A DNA stretch of 12,002 bases from an uncultured Cellvibrio sp. GTDB taxonomy: Bacteria > Pseudomonadota > Gammaproteobacteria > Pseudomonadales > Cellvibrionaceae. Below, piece by piece: positions 1-6,934 of the stretch; the first letter of the stretch is position 1; the number at the start of each line of letters is the position of its first letter. Location: contig CAMPIG010000103.1 of the NCBI GenBank assembly GCA_946886255.1, positions 1 through 12,002 on the forward strand, in the 5' to 3' direction. The translations under genes were made by a program, and so were the position numbers. The notes under the pieces were generated by a model, which worked only from the letters and a program-made list of their open reading frames with translations, did not search any database and was not told the origin of the DNA.

Positions 1-369
1 CCGCCGCATTTTTGGGCTTTGGCGGTGCATCGCAAGGATGAATACGCGAAAGCTGATATTCCGATGCTGCCGGTAACCCACGGTGAGGCCTATACCAAAT
101 TACACATTCTGTTGTACACCATCATCATGATTATTGTGACGGTTCTACCCTACATCACGGGCATGTTCAATTGGTTATATTTACTGGGCGCTCTGGTATT
201 AGGCGCTGGCTTTTTGTATTGGGCGCTCGCCATGATCTTTAGCAAAAAACCTTCGGTGGGAATGGATACATTTAAATATTCCATTATTTATCTGATGGCA
301 TTGTTCGTGATTATGTTGCTCGACCACTATCTATTGCCGATGCCACAACATCTTGAATTTAATCTTTAG
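1..369 (+). CDS. cyoE: Protoheme IX farnesyltransferase (heme O synthase), 3' part
   Basis: This is the C-terminal part of heme O synthase, the UbiA-type membrane prenyltransferase that adds a farnesyl group to protoheme for haem-copper oxidases. The frame is open from base 1 (Pro-Pro-His-Phe-Trp), so the gene starts outside the window and about 122 residues are visible. PPHFWALAVHRKDEYAKADIPMLPV is the conserved loop typical of CyoE/CtaB: the PPHFW and YAKADIPMLP blocks can be read directly. Three hydrophobic helices follow, at about residues 37-55, 60-80 and 95-112 of the visible part, and the protein ends soon after the last one, as usual in the family. The SCO gene starts 11 bases after the stop, which fits a cytochrome oxidase assembly operon. 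The identification is secure. The choice between the names cyoE and ctaB is a matter of convention. Confidence 0.95.
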   Translation, partial: PPHFWALAVHRKDEYAKADIPMLPVTHGEAYTKLHILLYTIIMIIVTVLPYITGMFNWLYLLGALVLGAGFLYWALAMIFSKKPSVGMDTFKYSIIYLMALFVIMLLDHYLLPMPQHLEFNL

Positions 370-380
370 CAGGTAGCGCT

Positions 381-1055
381 GTGACCGATACACCGGAAGA
401 AAATTTTGACCTTGCCAGTCGGCAACGCGGGATACGCAATACCGTCATCATTTTATTATTGATTGTCGCATCTGTTGTTGGTTTGATTGTTCATAAGGTG
501 ACGAAGCCACGGATCCTGGATCAAATGGAGTTGCGCGCACAGGATGCCATTTTGTTCGACACGCCGCGTCGGTTTAGTGATTTTCAATTGACTGATGATC
601 ATGGCGAGCCATTTACGCGAGAAGACTTGCAAGGTAAATGGTCGTTATTGTTTTTTGGCTTTACTCACTGCCCGGATATTTGTCCGCTGACCTTACTAGA
701 CCTTAGTCGGCTTTTGCCAACCTTGCCAAAAGAGATCGCTGAAGATACGCAGGTTATTTTGGTGAGTCTGGATCCCGCACGCGATACACCGGAGGTGCTG
801 AACGAATACGTGGCAGCTTTCAATAAAGATTTTATCGGTGTAACCGGAGAATTTCTGACTTTGCGCCGTTTTGCCAATGAATTGAATGTTGCGTTCGCCA
901 AAGTTACGCAAGGAGAAGACTACACCGTCGATCACAGCGGCAATATCGTGTTAATAAACCCTATGGGCGATTACCACGGCTTCTTTAAACCTCCTTTCTC
1001 AGTGGACAAATTACAGCTTACCTATCCCTCTATTGTAAGTAGTTTTGATTATTAG
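381..1055 (+). CDS. SCO1/SenC family copper chaperone for cytochrome oxidase
   Basis: A membrane-anchored thioredoxin-fold protein of the SCO1/SenC family, which delivers copper to (or reduces) the CuA site of cytochrome c oxidase on the periplasmic side. It has 224 residues. One N-terminal transmembrane helix (about residues 22-41) is followed by the soluble domain. The copper-binding CxxxC motif is CPDIC (Cys97 and Cys101), preceded by FFGFTH. The distal ligand His185 lies in VDHSGNIVL. The start is a GTG at 381, chosen because AGGTAG lies just upstream and the N-terminus then leads into the helix at the usual distance. It is 11 bases downstream of cyoE and on the same strand, so probably co-transcribed, as in many proteobacterial cox operons. 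All key residues are present. No obvious intrinsic terminator follows it. Confidence 0.93.
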   Translation: MTDTPEENFDLASRQRGIRNTVIILLLIVASVVGLIVHKVTKPRILDQMELRAQDAILFDTPRRFSDFQLTDDHGEPFTREDLQGKWSLLFFGFTHCPDICPLTLLDLSRLLPTLPKEIAEDTQVILVSLDPARDTPEVLNEYVAAFNKDFIGVTGEFLTLRRFANELNVAFAKVTQGEDYTVDHSGNIVLINPMGDYHGFFKPPFSVDKLQLTYPSIVSSFDY

Positions 1056-1094
1056 AAGACATCACTAAAAGCTTTTCTCATTGAACATATACTG

Positions 1095-1122
1095 CTGGAA
1101 ATTATGGAAAGTTTGCTATAGT
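1095..1122 (+). promoter_or_regulatory. Putative sigma-70 promoter of the lipoprotein gene
   Basis: A TATAGT -10 element at 1117-1122 sits 16 bases after a weak CTGGAA -35 at 1095-1100. The start would fall near 1129, just before the leader hairpin and about 55 bases before the lipoprotein ATG. The -10 is good and the -35 is poor, so this is a moderate prediction from sequence only. Confidence 0.4.
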
Positions 1123-1130
1123 CTGATGTC

Positions 1131-1149
1131 GCCATACTCAACGTATGGC
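1131..1149 (+). promoter_or_regulatory. Perfect 7-bp hairpin in the lipoprotein gene leader
   Basis: GCCATAC (1131-1137) and GTATGGC (1143-1149) form a perfect inverted repeat with a TCAAC loop. It lies directly downstream of the putative promoter and 33 bases before the ATG. It could be a 5' stabilising hairpin of the mRNA or a dyad operator. There is no T tract, so it is not a terminator. Confidence 0.4.
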
Positions 1150-1182
1150 CAATGTCAATAATCAACATAAAAGGGATTCGGT

Positions 1183-1758
1183 ATGTCTTTATCTGCCTCT
1201 ATTTTTCGCTTTTCCACAATCATTTTGTCTCTGTTTCTTGTGAGTGCTTGTGCCACGCAGGTAAAGGAGAAGCCTTCTAAGGTAACCCGGTCTACGGTAA
1301 GCCTGAGTGAGTTTAAAAAGGTGATCTTGGTTAAATCTGAAATTGCCAAACCTTACGCTGGTCAATCTGCCAATATCAAAGCAGTGAATAAAATTGATGA
1401 GGTTCTGGCTTTGCGTCTTGCAGACGTGTTCGACAAAGTGGAAGTTAAAACCGCTCAGGAAGTGGCCGAGATGGATTTTTCAGCTACGCAAGAGCGAGAC
1501 GTCCTGCTAATAAAACCGCTTGTTAAGCAGATTAAATTTATTGGTGGTGCTGCACGCTTTATGGTTGGTGCGATGGCAGGTAGTTCAGTTGTAATTATGG
1601 ATACGTCATTTGAAGATGCGAAGTCCGGAGCACAATTGAGCAACCCGGGTTTTATGCGCAAAGCGGCAGCCTATAATGATGCTTTTGGGGTAGGTTCCAA
1701 CGCTATGTTGGCCGATGTAGCACAAGATGTAGCGACATACGCTGACACAAATAAGTAG
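1183..1758 (+). CDS. Putative lipoprotein, DUF4410-like
   Basis: A 191-residue predicted lipoprotein of unknown function. The N-terminus is a lipoprotein signal peptide: a short polar start, a hydrophobic stretch at about residues 9-20, and the lipobox LVSAC, with Cys23 as the lipidated residue. The mature part fits the general pattern of DUF4410 proteins: an early beta strand (FKKVILVKSEI), a helix carrying the conserved L-x-L-x-x-VF pattern, a strand LLIKPLVKQIKF, then a glycine/alanine-rich GGAARFMVGAMAGSS segment and a strand VVIMDTSF. The family assignment is by pattern and is not certain. The start is supported by AAGGGA eight bases upstream of the ATG. It appears monocistronic, with its own promoter and leader hairpin before it and a strong dyad after it. 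The residue after Cys is Ala, so outer-membrane sorting is expected rather than inner-membrane retention. Confidence 0.8.
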   Translation: MSLSASIFRFSTIILSLFLVSACATQVKEKPSKVTRSTVSLSEFKKVILVKSEIAKPYAGQSANIKAVNKIDEVLALRLADVFDKVEVKTAQEVAEMDFSATQERDVLLIKPLVKQIKFIGGAARFMVGAMAGSSVVIMDTSFEDAKSGAQLSNPGFMRKAAAYNDAFGVGSNAMLADVAQDVATYADTNK

Positions 1759-1766
1759 TGACACCA

Positions 1767-1793
1767 TTAGAACCTGGTAATGCCAGGTTCTAA
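1767..1793. terminator. Convergent terminator stem, 11-bp perfect dyad
   Basis: TTAGAACCTGG (1767-1777) and CCAGGTTCTAA (1783-1793) are perfectly complementary around a TAATG loop. The dyad lies in the 48-base gap between two convergent genes, the lipoprotein and the metallophosphatase. No good T tract follows on either strand, so it may work as a weak bidirectional terminator or an mRNA 3'-end stabiliser. Confidence 0.6.
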
Positions 1794-1806
1794 TTCATCA
1801 AGCAAT

Positions 1807-2676
1807 CTAGCTCGCAAACTCCCTGACAATGTCCTCTTGCCATTGCATCTGATCACTGTAATGCAATAAGCGCATCTTGCCTTGATAATCTTCTACCAAC
1901 GCTGTGCAGTTCTCAATCCAGTCACCGGTATTGGCATAACGAATTCCATTCTGCTCGAACAATGCGGGATAGTGGATATGACCACAAATCACGCCGTCAA
2001 AACCGCGTCTCCGCGCCTCTTCCATGGCTTCGTGCTGATAGATTTCAATAGCAGCCTTGGCACGTTTGATATTGCTCTTGATCAAACCCGCGAGGGAGAA
2101 ATAAGGACGACCCATCCACTTGCGAAAACGATTTGCCCAGCGGTTGATAAACAACAAGAAATTGTAAGCAATATCGCCACAAAAACGAGTCAGCCAACTG
2201 AGGTTGATATACGCATCCATGGCATCGCCGTGCATGATCAGCAGACGTTTGCCATCGGCCGTGATGTATTCGTGTTCCAACGCAATTTCAATCGGCCCGA
2301 ATAGCTGGCCGCAAAAATGGCGCATGGGTTCATCATGGTTGCCGGGTACGTAAATCACACGAGTCCCTTTGCTGGCTAACTCATAAAATTTCAACATGAC
2401 TTGATAATGCTTTGCAGGCCAACAGAAACGTCGCTTAAGTGCCCAGAGGTCAATGACATCGCCAACGAGGTATAACGAGTCGCATTTGATATCGCTGAGA
2501 AATTCCAGCAGATAATCCGCCTTGCAGTCGCGATACCCCAAGTGAATATCAGAAATCCAGACGGTGCGTGCGCTGATATGATTTGCGGGCGGTCGGGATT
2601 GGGGTTGGGGCAATGCGGAGGTAATTGGGGCGTTATTGAGATCGTCGTTACGCAAGGCTTGGCGGTATGCAGTCAT
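1807..2676 (-). CDS. LpxH-like calcineurin-type metallophosphatase (UDP-2,3-diacylglucosamine diphosphatase family)
   Basis: A metal-dependent phosphoesterase of the COG2908 (LpxH-like) group. All core motifs of the calcineurin-like fold are visible in order: SDIHLG, VGDVIDLW, PGNHDE, MHGDAMD and GHIHYP, followed by the ANTGDWIENCTALVE block typical of this subgroup. LpxH removes UMP from UDP-2,3-diacylglucosamine in lipid A synthesis. This longer subgroup is usually annotated the same way, but its substrate is not certain, so I give no gene symbol. The ATG at 2676 is preferred, with CGGAA eight to nine bases upstream. A TTG at 2706 would add ten residues and is also open. The length is 289 residues with the ATG, longer than E. 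coli LpxH (about 240) because of an N-terminal extension. It is convergent with the lipoprotein gene. It lies about 100 bases downstream of the small two-gene unit and could be read through from it. Confidence 0.88.
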   Translation of the reverse strand: MTAYRQALRNDDLNNAPITSALPQPQSRPPANHISARTVWISDIHLGYRDCKADYLLEFLSDIKCDSLYLVGDVIDLWALKRRFCWPAKHYQVMLKFYELASKGTRVIYVPGNHDEPMRHFCGQLFGPIEIALEHEYITADGKRLLIMHGDAMDAYINLSWLTRFCGDIAYNFLLFINRWANRFRKWMGRPYFSLAGLIKSNIKRAKAAIEIYQHEAMEEARRRGFDGVICGHIHYPALFEQNGIRYANTGDWIENCTALVEDYQGKMRLLHYSDQMQWQEDIVREFAS

Positions 2677-2776
2677 GGTGCTGTTCCGTCGGGCTGTTTG
2701 CGCCAAGTCTTACCCAGCCATGTGACGGCTTTGCAACAGGATGATGAATATTTAATGACGAAAAAAGCGACGAGAA

Positions 2777-3058
2777 TTAACCGGCTTGTTGTGCGCTTTT
2801 TGGATGGAGGATATCGGAGGGGTCGATATGAATGCCTTGGCCGGCCAATGCATTCAGTTGGCGTTCGTTCAGCTCCATGGCAAAAGCTGTGTAGCAGCGT
2901 TTGACATCGGGGGCGTGGGAACTGGCGCCAGCGATCAGGAGATTAATGATACCTTGGGTCGTGGAGAGTTTGTGACGCATGCCTGTGTGATAGTGAAGAT
3001 GGTTGGCAAGTTGTTGAAGATGGAAAACTGCGGCTTGGGAAAAGATCAAGGTGTCCAT
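2777..3058 (-). CDS. Small conserved hypothetical protein (copy 1 of a paralogous pair)
   Basis: I do not recognise this 93-residue protein. Its reality is supported by a clear paralogue at 6478-6762, also on the - strand. Both begin MDTLIFSQ, share LQQL, RHKL, an EGI/QGI turn and AF-MELN-RQ, and agree at about 40 of the first 78 residues by eye. No signal peptide or membrane helix is seen. The sequence is soluble, probably mostly helical, and rich in His in the region LANHLHYHTGMRHK. The C-terminal tails of the two copies differ completely. The start is set by the shared MDTLIFSQ, as the ribosome binding site is poor. It begins 27 bases after the 72-residue gene upstream, so the two are probably co-transcribed. 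Confidence 0.72.
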   Translation of the reverse strand: MDTLIFSQAAVFHLQQLANHLHYHTGMRHKLSTTQGIINLLIAGASSHAPDVKRCYTAFAMELNERQLNALAGQGIHIDPSDILHPKSAQQAG

Positions 3059-3085
3059 GATAAATGCTACTCTGGAGAGAGCCTA

Positions 3086-3304
3086 TCAACCGTTACTGAC
3101 TTTTTTGTTGTCTTGCAGCAGCCAATCCAGGACTGCCTGACGGCTTTCCAACATATTTTTGTAAGTTTGAACCACAACAGGGTTAGGGTTGCGTTGTTGT
3201 TCAAGCAATTTCAGCCGATCAGCCAGAAAAGTGATATCTGATTGCACTTTGATGGCAATCTCTTCGCTGTTAATGGCTTCATCGCCAATGTTAAGTACCG
3301 CCAT
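3086..3304 (-). CDS. Small hypothetical protein, possible coiled coil
   Basis: An unrecognised 72-residue soluble protein. The ATG at 3304 is chosen because AAGGA lies nine bases upstream. The longer open frame reaching 3355 has no comparable signal. The sequence is highly charged, with a long predicted helix (EEIAIKVQSDITFLADRLKL and the following LEQQ) and a second helix after an NPNP break that ends in LDWLLQDNKK. This looks like a helical hairpin or coiled-coil partner protein. It has no Cys and no His, hence no metal-binding motif. It is the first gene of a two-gene unit with the MDTLIFSQ protein, 27 bases apart. Unlike that protein, it has no second copy near 6478-6762. Confidence 0.65.
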   Translation of the reverse strand: MAVLNIGDEAINSEEIAIKVQSDITFLADRLKLLEQQRNPNPVVVQTYKNMLESRQAVLDWLLQDNKKVSNG

Positions 3305-3415
3305 GATGCATGATCCTTGTGCGTTAAATTGTTGCCAGTTTGCTACAAAGCACAATTGTTAAATAGTGGCTAACGGCGGTAGATCGTGTGAGATATTGCC
3401 TACAGGGTAAAAGCG

Positions 3416-4201
3416 CTAAGCCGATCGCTGCTTAGTTAAGGTCAGAATAAAAAAAGCGGTTGCGGACAGCACGATGGAGGGGCCAGCCGGCGTATCCCAA
3501 AAAAACGAAGCGGCTAAACCACCGCACACCGAGAGACAGCCCAGCAGGCTGGCCAGTATCGCCATAGATTCCGGCGTATGAGTTAAGCGGCGGCTGGCGG
3601 CGGCTGGAATAATCAACAGGGCAGTAATTAAAAGCACACCCACGACTTTCATGGCGATGGCGATAACGAGAGCCATCAGTAGCATCAACGCGGTACGAAC
3701 GGCGGTTACCGATACACCTTCGACCTGCGCAAGCTCTTCATGAACGGTGATCGCCAACAAGGCGCGCCAAAGCCCCATCAGTGCAGCCAGTACCAGAATA
3801 GAGACCAGCCAGACGGTGACAACATCGGTCAGATTGGCTGAGAGAATATCGCCAAACAAATAAGACAGAAGATCAATGCGGCTTTCGCTGAATAAACTCA
3901 CGGTCACGAGTCCCAGCGCCAGGGTGGAGTGGGACAAAATACCCAACAGCGTATCCGTAGCGAGAAAGCGATTTTGCTGCAAGGCAACCAATATCAATGC
4001 CAGCAATAAACAGCCTGTCGCTACGGCCAGGTTTAAATTGATATTCAGTAAAAACCCGAAGGTGACACCGAGTAATGCCGAGTGAGCCAGGGTATCACCA
4101 AAGTAAGCCATGCGCCGCCACACCGCAAAGGAGCCCAACGGACCCGCCACTAAAGCTACACCAAGACCGGATAGCAGCGCGTAGAGTAAAAAGTCAGGCA
4201 T
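3416..4201 (-). CDS. znuB: Zinc ABC transporter, membrane permease ZnuB
   Basis: The membrane subunit of the high-affinity zinc importer ZnuABC. The start at 4201 (MPDFLLYALL) gives 261 residues, the same length as E. coli ZnuB as I recall it. It aligns with the family N-terminus leading into AGPLGSFAVWRRMAYFGDTL, the hallmark block, followed by AHSALLGVTFG. The ORF could extend to 4258, but that adds 19 residues with no ribosome binding site. Multiple hydrophobic helices run through to the C-terminus, including VGVLLITALLIIPAAASR, the conserved segment of the ABC-3 family near the cytoplasmic coupling region. The start lies inside the end of znuC (8-base overlap), which implies translational coupling. 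The order zur-znuC-znuB is the one I recall in Pseudomonas. It is expected to be repressed by Zur through the box at 5511-5525. Confidence 0.95.
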   Translation of the reverse strand: MPDFLLYALLSGLGVALVAGPLGSFAVWRRMAYFGDTLAHSALLGVTFGFLLNINLNLAVATGCLLLALILVALQQNRFLATDTLLGILSHSTLALGLVTVSLFSESRIDLLSYLFGDILSANLTDVVTVWLVSILVLAALMGLWRALLAITVHEELAQVEGVSVTAVRTALMLLMALVIAIAMKVVGVLLITALLIIPAAASRRLTHTPESMAILASLLGCLSVCGGLAASFFWDTPAGPSIVLSATAFFILTLTKQRSA

Positions 4202-4967
4202 GGTGATCGTGCTCGCAATCAGCACCGTGGCGGTGGGTAATAATGTTACCGTGAGCATCGTGCTGATGATCGTGGTGATGCGTGTAGATTGCTACTTGTG
4301 GTTTGGGTGAATCACCAAAGAGCGCCAGATAGGCTGGATCGCTGGTTACTTTTTCCGGATGCCCGTGGCAACACACATGCTGGTTCAGGCAAACGACTGT
4401 ATCGGTAGTGGCCATCACCAGGTGCAGGTCATGGGACACCAGCAATACACCGCACTCACGCCGCTTGCGTATCTCGTTAATCAATCCATATAGGGCTGAC
4501 TGGCCTGTTATATCGACACCTTGAACCGGTTCATCCAAGACTAATAACTGAGGATCGCGCAAAAGAGCTCGGGCCAGCAAGACACGTTGGGTTTCGCCGC
4601 CGGAGAGCGACTGCATGGGCGCTTGTTGCAGCTGCGTAATGCCGGTTAATTGTAATATTTCCGAGAGATCAACCTTTGGTTTACCTCCCAGGGCGAGAAA
4701 ACGCGCGACGCTTAAAGGAAGGCTTGCATCAATATTTAATCGTTGCGGCATATAGCCGATGCGCAAATCCGCGCGACGCGCAATAGTGCCTTCATCAACT
4801 CTGATTAAACCAAGGACGCTGCGTACCAAGGTCGTTTTGCCCGCACCATTGGGGCCGATTAATGTAAGGATCTTACCAGCTTCGAGCGTCAGATCGGCGT
4901 TCTTTACCAGATAGCGATCACCCCGTCGAACGCCGACACCGCGGGCACTGATCAAAGGTTCACTCAC
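4194..4967 (-). CDS. znuC: Zinc ABC transporter, ATP-binding protein ZnuC
   Basis: The ATPase subunit of ZnuABC. It begins at a GTG at 4967 that overlaps the zur stop codon as GTGA. An AAGGAAGG ribosome binding site nine bases upstream supports this start over a longer in-frame one at 5012. The 257 residues show Walker A GPNGAGKTT (38-46), signature LSGGE, Walker B LLVLDEP with catalytic Glu, and H-loop LLVSHDLH. The C-terminal extension is packed with His and Asp (THHHDHQHD, HRHGADCEHDHHA), which probably binds zinc in the cytoplasm. Such tails are known in Pseudomonas-type ZnuC but are not part of the ATPase fold. It is the middle gene of zur-znuC-znuB, with overlaps at both ends. Confidence 0.96.
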   Translation of the reverse strand: MSEPLISARGVGVRRGDRYLVKNADLTLEAGKILTLIGPNGAGKTTLVRSVLGLIRVDEGTIARRADLRIGYMPQRLNIDASLPLSVARFLALGGKPKVDLSEILQLTGITQLQQAPMQSLSGGETQRVLLARALLRDPQLLVLDEPVQGVDITGQSALYGLINEIRKRRECGVLLVSHDLHLVMATTDTVVCLNQHVCCHGHPEKVTSDPAYLALFGDSPKPQVAIYTHHHDHQHDAHGNIITHRHGADCEHDHHA

Positions 4968-5470
4968 GATGTTTTTCCTTCCTTGCGTGGCTTGTCTATG
5001 CACGCAGGGCAAATGCCCATCACTTCCAAAGAATGGGTTTCCACGACGAAGCCGGCATCTTTTGCTGATGACTGGATATCCTGGGTCAATTTATTGTTAT
5101 CTAACTCAACAGCCGTGTCGCATGAGCGACAAATCAAAAAATGACTCTGATGTTTTTTTTCCGGGGAGGGGCAGCCAATAAAAGCATTCAGTCCGTTGAT
5201 GCGATGCACGAGTCCCTGCTCAAGTAAAAAATCCAGCGCACGATAGACTGTCGGTGGTGCTACTCTCCGCGTAGACGCGGAAGCCAGCATATCCATCAGG
5301 GTGTAAGCGCCGAGGGGTTTGTGATTTTGCCAGATCAGCTCAAGCACCTGTTCGCGCAAAGCGGTCAGACGTACTCCTCGACTCTCACACAAATGACGCG
5401 CAGAGACCATGGCGTCTTTGATGCAATGATTGTGGTTGTGATGGCTATAAGCTAAAGGCGTTTTTTCCAT
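4964..5470 (-). CDS. zur: Zinc uptake regulator Zur (Fur family)
   Basis: A zinc-sensing repressor of the Fur family, 168 residues, about the length of E. coli Zur. The winged-helix DNA-binding domain covers about residues 20-95, with recognition helix APPTVYRALDFL. The structural zinc site is two Cys pairs, CRSC (114 and 117) and CPAC (154 and 157). The regulatory site probably uses residues around HQSHF and ETHSLE. The N-terminus has a His cluster (SHHNHNH, residues 9-15), as in Pseudomonas Zur, which supports the ATG at 5470 despite a weak ribosome binding site. When zinc is sufficient it should repress its own operon and znuA through the palindrome at 5511-5525. It is the first gene of the operon and overlaps znuC by four bases. 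Confidence 0.95.
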   Translation of the reverse strand: MEKTPLAYSHHNHNHCIKDAMVSARHLCESRGVRLTALREQVLELIWQNHKPLGAYTLMDMLASASTRRVAPPTVYRALDFLLEQGLVHRINGLNAFIGCPSPEKKHQSHFLICRSCDTAVELDNNKLTQDIQSSAKDAGFVVETHSLEVMGICPACIDKPRKEGKTS

Positions 5471-5510
5471 AGCGAAGCGTAATTTCCGGTGAGCTGGCGA
5501 GAAGCAAGTA

Positions 5511-5525
5511 TGTTACTCTATAACA
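5511..5525. promoter_or_regulatory. Zur box in the zur / znuA divergent promoter region
   Basis: TGTTACTCTATAACA matches the core of the gammaproteobacterial Zur operator (TGTTATANTATAACA) at all but two positions, and its outer TGTTA/TAACA arms are perfect. It sits 40 bases before the zur start and 55 bases before the znuA ATG, so one box can control both directions. I could not place a convincing -35/-10 pair for either gene. Confidence 0.85.
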
Positions 5526-5580
5526 ATCTTTGGCACTACCAGTCTTTATCTTCCCTCTTTGTTTGGTACCGGCGCTTGTT

Positions 5581-6519
5581 ATGTTTCACTCCCCTTCATT
5601 AATATTTTTGAGATGTATTCCAGGCATTTGTTGTTTGCAGTTGCTGGGATTATTGATGCTCCCATTAACGGCTGCTGCTGACGTTAGGGTATTGACCAGC
5701 ATCAAACCTCTTGCCCTGATTGCCAGGGAAGTTGTGGGTGATAAAGCTAGCGTGGAAACCTTGCTGCCGGTGAAAGCCTCGCCACACGATTATCCGTTGC
5801 GGGTCTCTGATATTCGCCGCCTGAAACAGGCGGATCTGGTGCTTTGGGTAGGGCCAAATCTGGAAGCTTTTTTGCAACGCCCTTTAAACAATATTGCGTC
5901 AGAGAAGCGCGTGGCTGTCTATGATATTCCCGGTATGTATTGGCCGGAAGAGGAGCCACATTCGTACCCCGGTGAGGCCAGCCATCAACATCATGGGCAT
6001 GATCCGCATGTCTGGCTTGATCCGCGCAATGCCATTGTCATTGCGCAAGCATTAGCAAAAAAATTGAGCGAGATTGATCCTGCTTCGTCAGCATTTTATA
6101 CAAACAATGCCAGAAATTTTTCATTAGCGACCATGGAATTGGATCGTCGTTTAATGACGGCATTAGCTCCCGCGCGTGCGAAAGGTTTTGCGGTTTACCA
6201 CGAAGGCTATCTTCACTTTGTAGAGCGGTATGATTTACAGCAGCTGGCTTATGTAACGTTTACCCCGGAACGTCGTCCCGGTGCAAAGCATCTCTATGAA
6301 TTGCGGAACACATTAAACGGTCGTGCCACGTGTCTTTTTACTGAGCCTTATTATGACGTGAGCATTGCCACGGACTTGGCGCAAGAATTGAATTTAAAAG
6401 TTGCTATCCTCGATCCTATTGGTGAGGAGCAGGTGACATCTTATAGGCAATTATTAGAAAAGATGGCGCAAACTTTTTTAGCTTGCCTTACGAATCGCTC
6501 CGTTACGGGAGAAATTTAA
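5581..6519 (+). CDS. znuA: Zinc ABC transporter, periplasmic zinc-binding protein ZnuA
   Basis: The periplasmic solute-binding protein (cluster A-I family) that captures zinc for ZnuBC. The ATG at 5581 gives 312 residues. The frame also opens from a TTG at 5530, but that lies five bases from the Zur box and would add an odd second hydrophobic segment. The N-terminal signal peptide ends near LPLTAAA before DVRVLTSIKP. The zinc ligands of the family are visible: His69 in SPHDY, His143 in HVWLDP and His207 in VYHEGY, with an acidic residue expected in the late DPIGEE region. The charged loop before HVWLDP is short and His-rich (SHQHHGHDPH). It is divergent from zur-znuC-znuB and shares the Zur box. 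Its last 42 bases overlap the convergent small gene at 6478-6762. Confidence 0.95.
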   Translation: MFHSPSLIFLRCIPGICCLQLLGLLMLPLTAAADVRVLTSIKPLALIAREVVGDKASVETLLPVKASPHDYPLRVSDIRRLKQADLVLWVGPNLEAFLQRPLNNIASEKRVAVYDIPGMYWPEEEPHSYPGEASHQHHGHDPHVWLDPRNAIVIAQALAKKLSEIDPASSAFYTNNARNFSLATMELDRRLMTALAPARAKGFAVYHEGYLHFVERYDLQQLAYVTFTPERRPGAKHLYELRNTLNGRATCLFTEPYYDVSIATDLAQELNLKVAILDPIGEEQVTSYRQLLEKMAQTFLACLTNRSVTGEI

Positions 6520-6762
6520 GGGGACACGCAGGGTGACGCCACGCTCTGCCAATGACTCAATTTGGCGTTTGTTTAATTCCATTACAAATGCATCGTAGGA
6601 TTCCCGCACATTAGCATCTTGTGCAAGCGCAGCCGCTTTCAGCAAATCAAGAATACCTTCTGGTGTGGCAAGTTTATGTCTTACGCCGCTGTAATGGTAA
6701 TAATGACTACCTAGCTGTTGTAAACGAAAAATAGCAGACTGCGAGAAGATCAGAGTATCCAT
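6478..6762 (-). CDS. Small conserved hypothetical protein (copy 2 of a paralogous pair)
   Basis: A 94-residue unrecognised protein, paralogous to the one at 2777-3058. It has the same MDTLIFSQ start and the same RHKL and MELN-RQ blocks, with about half the residues identical over the first 78. AAAGGA seven bases upstream fixes the ATG at 6762 rather than the in-frame ATG at 6783. No signal peptide or membrane helix is seen; it is probably soluble and helical. The His-rich stretch of copy 1 is partly replaced by Tyr (SHYYHYSG). The 3' end runs 42 bases into znuA on the other strand, so its last residues (SRNGAIRKAS) are encoded opposite the znuA C-terminus and are not shared with copy 1. No function can be assigned. 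Confidence 0.75.
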   Translation of the reverse strand: MDTLIFSQSAIFRLQQLGSHYYHYSGVRHKLATPEGILDLLKAAALAQDANVRESYDAFVMELNKRQIESLAERGVTLRVPLNFSRNGAIRKAS

Positions 6763-6934
6763 AAAAATTCCTTTGCTATTCAAAAACGATTAGCGATTGA
6801 TCCAGAAATTGGTACATCCAGTCTCTCTAACGACAACCTCAACGAAAGAGTTGTTCACAGTGTAGGTGAAGAGTGAAGAGTTTCAGGGCGGTAGCTCACT
6901 TAATAAGTACTAAATGTCAAATTTGTGATGCAAA

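Noticed and set aside
1882..2304. A 140-codon + strand frame inside the metallophosphatase
   Set aside because: It is antisense to a gene with all catalytic motifs intact, and its product has no recognisable features.
2786..3241. A 151-codon open frame on the + strand opposite the two small genes
   Set aside because: The - strand genes have a recognisable paralogue at 6478-6762 or a good ribosome binding site. The + strand frame has neither and reads as an antisense shadow.
5530..5580. A TTG start for znuA 51 bases upstream
   Set aside because: It would begin five bases from the Zur box and extend the signal peptide unusually. The ATG at 5581 gives a normal length.
6820..6900. Repeated GAAGAGT and a short ACAAC/GTTGT inverted repeat between the small genes
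   Set aside because: The arms are short and imperfect, with no T tract and no clear link to a promoter.
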